Below are positions 56,705 through 64,000 of a DNA stretch of 64,000 bases, in pieces. This DNA comes from Desulfomicrobium macestii (lineage in GTDB: Bacteria > Desulfobacterota > Desulfovibrionia > Desulfovibrionales > Desulfomicrobiaceae), in assembly GCF_014873765.1 (NCBI RefSeq), contig NZ_JADBGG010000013.1:1-64000 (forward strand), read 5' to 3'. Positions within the stretch are counted from its first letter, which is position 1. Every line of letters begins with the position of its first letter. The notes below the pieces were generated by a model. The model ran no database searches. It was not told the origin of the DNA and saw only the letters and a list, made by a program, of their open reading frames with translations. The position numbers and the translations under genes are program-made.

Positions 56705-58096
56705 ATGAAAAAGGAAGCCTGCGGATTATTTGGAATTTATGGCCATCCGGAAGCGGCGCGCATGACCTATTTCGGTCTTTATGCCTTGCAGCATCGCGGT
56801 CAGGAAAGTGCCGGCATCATCACCTGGGACGGGCAGACCATCCGCGAGCAGCGCGGCATGGGACTGGTCGCCGACGTGTTCGAGGAACGTCACCTCGGGC
56901 ACCAGCTCAAAGGGAGCGTGGCCATGGGCCACATCCGCTATTCCACCACCGGGGCCTCGCTCATCCGTAACGCACAGCCCTTCAAGGTCACCTACAAGGG
57001 CATCAATCTGGCCCTGGCCCACAACGGAAATCTGGTCAACACCATCTCGCTGCGTGAAGAGCTGGAGAATCAGGGCACGATCTTCCAGACCACCATGGAC
57101 AGTGAAGTGATCATGCATCTGGTGGCCAAATACATGAACGGCGGCACTCCCGAGGAGGCCATCGCCAAGGCCTGCAGCCGCATCCAGGGCTCCTACAGCC
57201 TGCTCTTCATGGTCGATCAGAAGCTCATCGCCGTGCGTGATCCGTGGGGTTTTCGGCCTCTGTCCCTGGGCCGCGTCGGAGATGCCTACGTACTGGCCTC
57301 CGAGACCTGCGCCTTTGACCTGCTTGAGGCCGAGTACCTGCGCTGTCTGGACCCGGGCGAGATGCTGGTCATCGAGGACGGCCGGATGATGTCGCACCGC
57401 TACATGGAGCCCGCCGAGAAGCAGAGTTCCTGCATTTTCGAGCTCATCTATTTCGCGCGGCCGGATTCCCTGGTTTTCGACCAGGAAGTCTACAACGCCC
57501 GCAAGAGCATGGGCAAGATTCTGGCTCAGGAATGCCCGGTTGAAGGCGATTTCGTCATGCCCTTTCCGGATTCGGGCGTGTATGCGGCCGTGGGCTACGC
57601 CCAGGAGTCGGGCCTGCCGTTCGAGGCCTGCATGATCAGAAACCATTATGTCGGCCGGACTTTCATCCAGCCGACCCAGGGCATGCGTGACTTTTCGGTT
57701 CGAGTGAAGCTCAATCCGGTGAAGTCCATGATCAAGGGCAAGCGCGTGGTTATTGTCGAGGATTCCATCGTGCGCGGCACGACCATCCGCACCCGCGTCA
57801 AGCAGCTCCGCGAACTGGGCGCCAAGGAAATCCACATGCGCGTCAGCTGCCCGCCGATTCGCTATCCCTGCTACTACGGCATCGATTTTTCCTCCAAGGG
57901 CGAGCTCATCGCGGCCAATCATTCCGTGGCCGACATCGGGCGCTATCTGGGCCTCGACAGCCTGCACTACATCACCATCGGCGGACTGCTCAAGGCGGTG
58001 CGCGGGCCCGAAAACTTTTGTCTGGCCTGCTTCAACGGAGCCTATCCGGTTCTGCCCGACGGAGGCATCGGCAAGCTCTCCTTGGAGTGTTGCTAG
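56705..58096 (+). CDS. purF: Amidophosphoribosyltransferase
   Basis: 463 residues. The nucleophile is Cys6 in KKEACGLFGIYGH, exposed after removal of a short propeptide. PRPP-binding loop VVIVEDSIVRGTT (about 345-357). Cysteines in SCPPIRYPCYYGIDF and NFCLACFNGAYP fit the [4Fe-4S] B. subtilis-type enzyme, not the cluster-free E. coli type. It makes phosphoribosylamine from PRPP and glutamine, the first committed purine step. The next gene begins at the base right after its stop. Confidence 0.96.
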   Translation: MKKEACGLFGIYGHPEAARMTYFGLYALQHRGQESAGIITWDGQTIREQRGMGLVADVFEERHLGHQLKGSVAMGHIRYSTTGASLIRNAQPFKVTYKGINLALAHNGNLVNTISLREELENQGTIFQTTMDSEVIMHLVAKYMNGGTPEEAIAKACSRIQGSYSLLFMVDQKLIAVRDPWGFRPLSLGRVGDAYVLASETCAFDLLEAEYLRCLDPGEMLVIEDGRMMSHRYMEPAEKQSSCIFELIYFARPDSLVFDQEVYNARKSMGKILAQECPVEGDFVMPFPDSGVYAAVGYAQESGLPFEACMIRNHYVGRTFIQPTQGMRDFSVRVKLNPVKSMIKGKRVVIVEDSIVRGTTIRTRVKQLRELGAKEIHMRVSCPPIRYPCYYGIDFSSKGELIAANHSVADIGRYLGLDSLHYITIGGLLKAVRGPENFCLACFNGAYPVLPDGGIGKLSLECC

Positions 58097-59092
58097 ATGC
58101 CTAGTGCAAGCACGCAGAAAGACTGGCTGGCCAAGGCCCGGGAGGTGCTCGACATCGAGACTCGCGGCCTGGCCGCTGTTCGTGACCGTCTGGACGACTC
58201 CTTTGTGCGCGCCCTCGGGATCATGGCCGGGTGCTCGGGCCGGGTGGTGATCACGGGGCTTGGCAAGTCCGGCCTGGTCGGGCGCAAGATCGCCGCGACC
58301 CTGAGCAGCACCGGCACTCCGTCCTTTTTTCTGCATCCGGTGGAAGGTGCGCACGGGGATCTGGGCATGATCCGTCACGAAGACGTCATCGTTGCCATCT
58401 CCAATTCCGGTGAGACCGACGAGCTGAACAACATCCTGCCCAGCCTGAGGAGCCTGGCCGGGCATGTCATCTCCCTGACCGGGGGAACGCAATCGACCAT
58501 GGCCCGGCTGTCCGACGTGGTCATCGACACCTCGGTGCCTTGCGAAGCCTGCCCACACGGGCTTGCCCCCACGGCCAGCACCACGGCCACCCTGGCCGTG
58601 GGAGACGCCCTGGCGGTCTGCCTCATCGAGTGGAAGTCCTTTGCCCTGGACGACTTTCGCCGTTTTCATCCCGGGGGGGCCCTGGGTCAGCGCCTGACCC
58701 GAAAGGTCGAAGAGCTGATGCGTTCCTCCCAGCTGCCCGTGGTGCCCAGCGGGGCATCCCTGGGACAGGCCCTTGAGGTGCTCAACGCGGGCCGCCTGGG
58801 CTGCGTGTGCGTGCTGGACGCAGGGGGGCATCTGCTGGGCCTTTTGACCGACGGCGATGTGCGCCGCCTCGTCTGCGCGAACCGGCTGGTTCTGGACGCC
58901 GTGATCGATTCGGTCATGACCGCGTCGCCCCTGCATGCCACCTGCGGACAAAAAGCCGCCGAAGTCCTCGATATCATGGAGTCCCGGGCCATCACCGTGT
59001 TGCCCGTGGTCGCCCCCGACCAGACCCTGGCCGGCATGGTGCACATGCATGACGTGCTGGGGCAGGGCCGGGTCAAGTTTTCGCGTTCCTGA
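58097..59092 (+). CDS. kdsD: KpsF/GutQ-type arabinose-5-phosphate isomerase
   Basis: 331 residues: SIS domain (SGRVVITGLGKSGLVGRKIA; ISNSGETDELNNI) and two CBS motifs (about 205-320). Length and layout match KdsD. It converts ribulose 5-phosphate to arabinose 5-phosphate for KDO in lipopolysaccharide. Adjacent start (0 nt after purF stop) means strong translational coupling to purF, an unusual partner; no other KDO genes are nearby. Confidence 0.9.
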   Translation: MPSASTQKDWLAKAREVLDIETRGLAAVRDRLDDSFVRALGIMAGCSGRVVITGLGKSGLVGRKIAATLSSTGTPSFFLHPVEGAHGDLGMIRHEDVIVAISNSGETDELNNILPSLRSLAGHVISLTGGTQSTMARLSDVVIDTSVPCEACPHGLAPTASTTATLAVGDALAVCLIEWKSFALDDFRRFHPGGALGQRLTRKVEELMRSSQLPVVPSGASLGQALEVLNAGRLGCVCVLDAGGHLLGLLTDGDVRRLVCANRLVLDAVIDSVMTASPLHATCGQKAAEVLDIMESRAITVLPVVAPDQTLAGMVHMHDVLGQGRVKFSRS

Positions 59093-59135
59093 AAAGAGGG
59101 CCGCGTCCTTTCACACACATTTTTTCCAAACAAAT

Positions 59136-59681
59136 ATGAACGATACATCCATTATACATCCAGATGTCTGCGGCCGCTGCGCTGCCAGAGGCCGGACGTG
59201 CTGCACGGTCGCAAGCGGGGACGAGGAATTCTGTTTTCCCATCTCCATCCCTGAAATGAACGCCATCCGTGGCGCCGGGCAGGGCGGGGAAGATTCCTTC
59301 GTCCTGGTCGCCAACACACCCGGCTTTGTCGAACAGCTCGATTTTCTCATGCCGGAGCGCGACATCGCGGCCGCATTTCCCAGGCAGGGCTCGCATTGGC
59401 GATTGGCCACCACCCCGCAAGGCGAATGCACCTTTCTGGGGCGCGACGGATGCGTTCTGGATCGGAGCGTGCGGCCGATCTACTGCCGGCTTTTTCCGCT
59501 GTGGCAATTTCACGGGCAGCTGACCTGGTTCACCGCCGCCGAATGCCTGGCCAATGAGGAATGCCCCTCCCTTGCGACCATGATCGAGGCCATGAATACA
59601 AGCAGCACGGAGGTCAGGGCCCTGTTTGGCGAAATGTGCTCGAAGCTCGGGCTTGAGCCGGACGCAAAGGTGAAGTCATGA
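59136..59681 (+). CDS. YkgJ-type cysteine-cluster protein
   Basis: 181 residues from ATG 59136. Cysteines: CGRCAARGRTCC (near N-terminus, about 10-21), ECTFLGRDGCVLD, RPIYCRLFP and LANEECPS. The pattern is that of the YkgJ/Fe-S or zinc-binding cysteine cluster family of unknown function. No membrane helix. The stop overlaps the PBP start by 4 nt (ATGA), so it is co-translated with a peptidoglycan synthase; functional link unknown. Confidence 0.8.
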   Translation: MNDTSIIHPDVCGRCAARGRTCCTVASGDEEFCFPISIPEMNAIRGAGQGGEDSFVLVANTPGFVEQLDFLMPERDIAAAFPRQGSHWRLATTPQGECTFLGRDGCVLDRSVRPIYCRLFPLWQFHGQLTWFTAAECLANEECPSLATMIEAMNTSSTEVRALFGEMCSKLGLEPDAKVKS

Positions 59682-62014
59682 AAGTTCTGAAGATATTCCT
59701 GGTGCTGATTGTGCTGGGCGTGTTTCTTGCCGCTGGCGCGGGAATTGGCCTCTATTACTGGGCCCAGGAGGATTTGCCCGGATTCACGAAGCTCAGCGAC
59801 TATTCTCCGGCCCTGGCCACGACGGTCCGGGCCCGGGATGGCCGGATTCTCGGATATTTCTACCGCGAAAAGAGATTTCTCATTCCCCTGTCGATGATGA
59901 GCCCGATCACGGTCAAAGCCTTTCTGGCGGCCGAGGATTCCGGATTCTATCAGCACGAAGGCGTGGATCTGCCGGGAATTTTCCGGGCGGCTGTGAAGAA
60001 CTTCATTGCCGGGGGCATCGTCCAGGGTGGCAGCACCATCACCCAGCAGGTCATCAAGTCCATGCTGCTCACGCCCGAACGCAGCTACGAACGCAAGCTC
60101 AAGGAAGTCATCCTGGCCTATCGCCTGGAGAAATATCTGAGCAAGGACGAGATCCTGACAATCTATCTCAATCAGATCTACCTTGGTGCCAAGGCCTACG
60201 GAGTGGAGGCGGCCGCGCGGGAATATTTCGGCGTGAACGCCTCCCAGCTGAGCCTTGCCCAGGCCGCATTGCTGGCCGGCCTGCCCAAGGCTCCGTCGCG
60301 CTATTCGCCCTACGGCAACCCCGAGCGGGCCAGGGAGCGTCAGCTCTATGTCCTCGCCCGGCTGAGGGATCTGGGTTGGATCGACCGCGGCGAATACGAA
60401 GCCGCCGTAAACGAACCCCTCGTTTACGGGGCGCAGGAAGATCCGTCCTGGAAAGTGGGCCCCTACTATCTCGAGGAAGTGCGGCGGCAGCTGGTCGAGA
60501 GCTATGGCGAGGACATGGTTTACGGCGGTGGTCTTCAGGTACGCACCGCCATGGACATGGACCATCAGGTCGTTGCCGATCAGGCCCTTAAGGCTGGCTT
60601 GGTCGAAACCGCCAAGCGTCATGGCTGGCAGGGGCCGGTCAGGCATATTGACGAGGGCGAGTACGAGGAATTTCTTGGCGCCCGCAAGGACATCGAGTCC
60701 AAGCCCGGGGACTGGATGCAGGTCCTGGTCACCGGCGTGGAAAAGGCCGGGGCGAAGGTGCGCTTCGGCACCAAATCGGGCATCGTTCCCGTGGCTTCCA
60801 TGAGCTGGGCCCGGGTGCCCAATCCCAAGCTGGCTCCGGAAGAGGCGGGCAAGGTTGGCGACGCTCGCAAGGTGCTCAAACCCGGAGACGTGATCTGGGT
60901 TTCGGTGGAGGAGGTTGCACAGGACAAGCCCTGGAAGCTCAAGCTCGAACAGGAGCCCAAGGTTGAAGGCGCGCTTGTGTCCATCGATCCCCGTAGCGGG
61001 GAAGTGCTTGCGCTCTGCGGCGGGTACGATTTCTTCCGCAGCCAGTTCAACCGGGCGACCCAGGCGCTGCGCCAGCCCGGCTCGGCCTTCAAGCCCATCG
61101 TCTATTCGGCGGCCCTGGACAACGGATTCACCGCGGCCAGCATCGTCCTGGACGCCCCCATCGTCTATCAGGACGGAAGCGGGGAGATGTGGAAGCCTGA
61201 AAATTTCGAAGGCATCTTCTACGGCCCCACGCTGCTGCGCACGGCCCTGGTCAAATCGCGCAACCTGGTCACCATCCGAGTGGCCCAGCAGGTCGGCATC
61301 CAGAAGATCGTCGAGCGCGGCAAGGCCCTGGGGCTGACCGGAGTCATGGAGCCCAATCTTTCCCTGGCCCTGGGGTCCGGGCAGTTCACGCCGCTCAATC
61401 TTTGCCAGGCCTACACGGCGTTTCCCCGTGGCGGTACAAGCATCAAGCCGCGGCTGATCGAAAGTGTGGTCTCGCCCTGGGGGGAACAGCTCTTTTCGGC
61501 CAAGGAGGAAGTGACCGAGGCCATCTCCCCGGAAACCGCCTATATCATTTCCCATCTGCTGCAGCAGGTCGTGCAGTACGGAACGGGCGCGCGCGCCAAG
61601 GTTCTGGGACGCCCCGTGGCGGGCAAGACCGGCACCACCAACGACGAGCAGGATGCCTGGTTCATGGGTTTCTCCCCCTATCTGCTGACCGGGGTCTGGG
61701 TGGGCTACGATCAGGTCAGGCCCATGGGCAAGTACGAGACCGGCGCACGGGCCGCCCTGCCCATCTGGATCGACTATCGCAGCAAGGTCGAACCCGGCTA
61801 CCCGGTTCAGGACTTCCAGGCTCCTCCCGGTATCGTCATGGCCCGGGTGGACGCACGCACCGGCCGTTTGGCAGGACCGGGCGCGACCGAGGCCTACATG
61901 CTGCCTTTCGCGAACGGCACGGAGCCGTTGCCAAGTGTGGGTCTCGATGAGCTTGACGCCGATCCGGGTTCATCCAATGCCGGCGGGGAGAGCCTGCTCA
62001 AGCAGATCTTCTAG
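59678..62014 (+). CDS. Class A penicillin-binding protein (PBP1A family)
   Basis: 778 residues: N-terminal anchor (LKIFLVLIVLGVFLAAGAGI, 3-22), glycosyltransferase domain with catalytic Glu in FLAAEDSGFYQHEGVD and GGSTITQQVIKS, an OB-like insert (about 320-410), and transpeptidase domain with PGSAFKPIVY (SxxK), SRN (KSRNLVTI) and GKTGTTND (KTG). It polymerises and cross-links peptidoglycan in the periplasm. Overlaps the upstream cysteine-cluster gene by 4 nt. Confidence 0.95.
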   Translation: MKVLKIFLVLIVLGVFLAAGAGIGLYYWAQEDLPGFTKLSDYSPALATTVRARDGRILGYFYREKRFLIPLSMMSPITVKAFLAAEDSGFYQHEGVDLPGIFRAAVKNFIAGGIVQGGSTITQQVIKSMLLTPERSYERKLKEVILAYRLEKYLSKDEILTIYLNQIYLGAKAYGVEAAAREYFGVNASQLSLAQAALLAGLPKAPSRYSPYGNPERARERQLYVLARLRDLGWIDRGEYEAAVNEPLVYGAQEDPSWKVGPYYLEEVRRQLVESYGEDMVYGGGLQVRTAMDMDHQVVADQALKAGLVETAKRHGWQGPVRHIDEGEYEEFLGARKDIESKPGDWMQVLVTGVEKAGAKVRFGTKSGIVPVASMSWARVPNPKLAPEEAGKVGDARKVLKPGDVIWVSVEEVAQDKPWKLKLEQEPKVEGALVSIDPRSGEVLALCGGYDFFRSQFNRATQALRQPGSAFKPIVYSAALDNGFTAASIVLDAPIVYQDGSGEMWKPENFEGIFYGPTLLRTALVKSRNLVTIRVAQQVGIQKIVERGKALGLTGVMEPNLSLALGSGQFTPLNLCQAYTAFPRGGTSIKPRLIESVVSPWGEQLFSAKEEVTEAISPETAYIISHLLQQVVQYGTGARAKVLGRPVAGKTGTTNDEQDAWFMGFSPYLLTGVWVGYDQVRPMGKYETGARAALPIWIDYRSKVEPGYPVQDFQAPPGIVMARVDARTGRLAGPGATEAYMLPFANGTEPLPSVGLDELDADPGSSNAGGESLLKQIF

Positions 62015-62153
62015 AGGTTCTTGTTTGATGTCGCGCTCTTCGTGACCGGCCCTGCAGCACGGGGCCGCAAAAGATGATGCGCCTCGCCCTTGCGGCTTGG
62101 GAGAGGGGACAGGCAGAGCCGTCAACCCGTTTTTATGCACAGTACGGAAATCC

Positions 62154-63167
62154 ATGAACATCCTTCAAGAAACAAAGAGCGTCTTGTGGCGTTCGGGGCG
62201 GATCAGCCTCGAACTCTACAAGATCATGGTCCCCATCATCATTGTGGTCAAAATCCTGCAAGAACTGGGACTTGTGGTCTGGCTCGCCCGGCCACTGGCT
62301 CCGGTCATGCAGATGGTCGGGCTGCCCGGGGAGATGGGGCTCGTCTGGGCCACGGCGCTGGTCAGCAACATCTATGGAAGCATGATCGTTTTCGTTTCCC
62401 TGGCAGGAGAGCATCCTTTGAGCGTGGCGCAGGTCACGGTGCTTGGCGTCATGATCCTGGTCGCCCACGGCCTCCCCGTGGAGTTGCAGATCGTGCGCAA
62501 GTCGGGTCCGCGCATGGGCTTTCAGGCATTGCTGCGCATCGGCGGCGCCCTGATGCTGGGCTGGCTTCTGTCCCGGATCTACGCCTGGGGAGGATGGCTG
62601 CAGGAGACCAACGTCCTGCTCTGGCAACCCCAGCCGGAAAGCAGGGACCTTCTGGTCTGGGGACTTGGGCAGGTGCAGAATCTGGCCATGGTCTTTGTCA
62701 TCATCGTGGCCCTTAGCGCGATCATGCGTGTGTTCACGGCCATCGGACTGACGGGGCTGTGCGTGCGGCTGCTGGCTCCGCTCCTGCGCTTGCTCGGCAT
62801 CGGTTCCGAGGCCGGGACCCTGACCATCGTCGGCATGATCATGGGTCTGGCCTACGGCGGGGGCATGATCATGCACGAGGCGCATTCGGGCAAGGTCGGT
62901 TCCAAGGACATCTTTTCGTCCTTGAGCCTCATGGGCCTGTCCCATTCGGTGTTCGAGGACACCCTGCTCATGGTCGTCATCGGAGGACATGTCTCCGGGC
63001 TGCTCTGGGCGCGGATCATCTTCACCCTTGTCGTCATCGCGCTTCTGGTGCGCGTGGTCGCATGGCTGGGGGACGACTTCTTCCACCGGCATCTGTTCAA
63101 GCCCGTCGAGGTCTATTCCAAGCCCGAGCCCTGCTGTCCGGGCGCCATCGTGCCGGACAGGAAATGA
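62154..63167 (+). CDS. Nucleoside-recognition (Gate) domain membrane protein
   Basis: 337 residues from ATG 62154. Two Gate-like repeats of hydrophobic helices: IMVPIIIVVKILQELGLVVW, GLVWATALVSNIYGSMIVFV in the first half; RLLGIGSEAGTLTIVGMIMG, GLAYGGGMIMHEAHSG and GLSHSVFEDTLLMVVIGGHV in the second. About eight transmembrane helices. The family includes SpmA/SpmB and putative nucleoside or ion transport proteins; substrate unknown. 140 bp after the PBP gene, 43 bp before the peptidase gene. Confidence 0.8.
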   Translation: MNILQETKSVLWRSGRISLELYKIMVPIIIVVKILQELGLVVWLARPLAPVMQMVGLPGEMGLVWATALVSNIYGSMIVFVSLAGEHPLSVAQVTVLGVMILVAHGLPVELQIVRKSGPRMGFQALLRIGGALMLGWLLSRIYAWGGWLQETNVLLWQPQPESRDLLVWGLGQVQNLAMVFVIIVALSAIMRVFTAIGLTGLCVRLLAPLLRLLGIGSEAGTLTIVGMIMGLAYGGGMIMHEAHSGKVGSKDIFSSLSLMGLSHSVFEDTLLMVVIGGHVSGLLWARIIFTLVVIALLVRVVAWLGDDFFHRHLFKPVEVYSKPEPCCPGAIVPDRK

Positions 63168-63210
63168 GCTTGCGGATCTCTTCTTCACAGCAAATCAGGC
63201 CGTATCGACC

Positions 63211-64000
63211 ATGAACCATGCCAAGCGTCTTCAGGGCCTGAAAAATCTCATGCAGAAGCAGGACATCGATGCCCTGCTCGTGGTCCATCCGGCCAACCGT
63301 TTTTATCTGTCGGGCTTTGAGCTGCATGACGGGCAATGCAACGAAAGCTCGGGCTGTTTGCTGATCCGCCTGAACGGACCGGACTGGCTACTGACCGATG
63401 CCCGCTTCACGGAGGAGGCCCGGCGGCACTGGCCAGGCGAACATGTGCACGTTTACGGGGCGCCGCGCGTCGAAAAGATCGCCGAGTTCGTAAAGAGCCT
63501 TGGCGTCAGCGAACTGTGGGTTGAAACCCATGCCATGTGTGCGGGAATGTATCTGGAGCTGGCCGGGATGCTGGCCTTGCGCCAAGCCCCGCGTCTGGTG
63601 GAAGAGCTGCGCACGGTCAAGGATTGTGAGGAACTGGCCCGGCTCAGGGCCTCCTGCGCATTGAACCACCAGGTTTACGAAGCCCTTCGGCCGAAGCTGG
63701 TGCCCGGCGTTACAGAGCGGGAAGTGGCCTGGATGCTGGAGAAGGAATTCCGGGAACGGGGAGCCGAGAGCCTCAGTTTTGCGCCCATTGTCGGATTCGG
63801 TCCCAACGGAGCCTTGCCGCACGCCACGCCTGCAGATGCCCGCCTTTCGGCACAGACTCCGGTTCTGATCGACATGGGCGGACGACTGAACGGGTATTGT
63901 TCGGATCAGACCCGGACATGGTGGATCGGGGACAATCCTACGGACGAATTCAAGCGCACCCTTGCCCTGGTGCAGGAGGCGCAGGCCCTGGCCATCGCCA
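63211..64000 (+). CDS. M24 family Xaa-Pro aminopeptidase-like protein (3' end outside window)
   Basis: Reading frame open from ATG 63211 to the window edge, 263 complete codons. Creatinase-type N-terminal domain (DIDALLVVHPANRFYLSGFE) followed by the start of the pita-bread catalytic domain: SFAPIVGFGPNGALPHATP and the first metal ligands IDMGGRLNGYCSDQTRTW (two Asp). The rest, with the His/Glu ligands, lies outside. These peptidases remove N-terminal residues before proline. Confidence 0.9.
   Translation, partial: MNHAKRLQGLKNLMQKQDIDALLVVHPANRFYLSGFELHDGQCNESSGCLLIRLNGPDWLLTDARFTEEARRHWPGEHVHVYGAPRVEKIAEFVKSLGVSELWVETHAMCAGMYLELAGMLALRQAPRLVEELRTVKDCEELARLRASCALNHQVYEALRPKLVPGVTEREVAWMLEKEFRERGAESLSFAPIVGFGPNGALPHATPADARLSAQTPVLIDMGGRLNGYCSDQTRTWWIGDNPTDEFKRTLALVQEAQALAIA

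Noticed and set aside
56726-59050. A 774-codon open frame opposite purF and kdsD
   Set aside because: Antisense shadow spanning two certain genes.

Overview
This window comes from a dissimilatory sulfate-reducing bacterium of the Desulfovibrionales. Desulfomicrobium or a close relative is my best guess, by inference from gene content and not from a database match. The diagnostic evidence is one contiguous sulfate-reduction locus on the + strand: sat, aprB, aprA, qmoA, qmoB, qmoC and a qmoD-like gene (33.7-43.4 kb). The DNA is GC-rich and mostly ordinary chromosome. No rRNA, tRNA or CRISPR array was recognised.

Layout. 0-3.0 kb is mobile DNA: the right part of an IS21-family element (istA end, istB, right end with three 23-bp-spaced repeats) lies inside a serine recombinase gene, which in turn abuts the 3' half of comM, so this looks like one end of an island in comM. 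3.1-6.9 kb: a lipoprotein M48 protease with TPRs and a large MscS-type channel. 7.4-10.9 kb: an accessory-looking patch with an ATC-hydrolase-like protein, a CULT-domain (cereblon ligand-binding fold) protein, a 29-residue membrane peptide, a TatD nuclease, TcdA and a DUF3750 lipoprotein. 11.0-21.2 kb: wrbA, a ThiI/MnmA-like PP-loop enzyme, recA, alaS, an unknown small protein, a PSP1 protein with an Arg/Asp/Ser/Pro repeat tail, and metG. 21.4-31.8 kb: fhs and murB on the - strand; an Rrf2 regulator, argJ, an HD hydrolase, a TonB-like protein and a phosphoesterase on the + strand; then ppiD, aconitase and a coiled-coil gene on the - strand. 31.8-33.4 kb: a chorismate-mutase-like domain fused to a diverged EPSP-synthase-like domain. 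43.5-53 kb: an EVE-domain gene, a complete branched-chain amino-acid ABC operon (liv, - strand), and a fused proline dehydrogenase/P5C dehydrogenase with an Lrp regulator. 53.3-64 kb (+ strand): carB, purF, a KdsD-like isomerase, a YkgJ cysteine-cluster protein, a class A PBP, a nucleoside-recognition membrane protein and the start of an M24 peptidase.

How it works together. Sat activates sulfate to APS, AprBA reduces APS to sulfite, and QmoABC(D) links AprBA to the menaquinone pool. The sat and aprB upstream regions carry the same promoter-plus-operator design: a -35, 17 bp, then a Rex-like palindrome whose fifth base begins the -10. qmoA lacks this site and instead follows the aprA terminator and a second, 66-nt hairpin. 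The liv transporter, the proline catabolic enzyme with its Lrp regulator, aconitase and formate-THF ligase form an amino-acid and one-carbon setting.

The most unusual items are the bacterial CULT protein with an intact three-Trp cage, the shared sat/apr operator architecture, the qmoA leader hairpin, the CM/EPSPS-like fusion lacking several catalytic motifs, and the nested insertion in comM.
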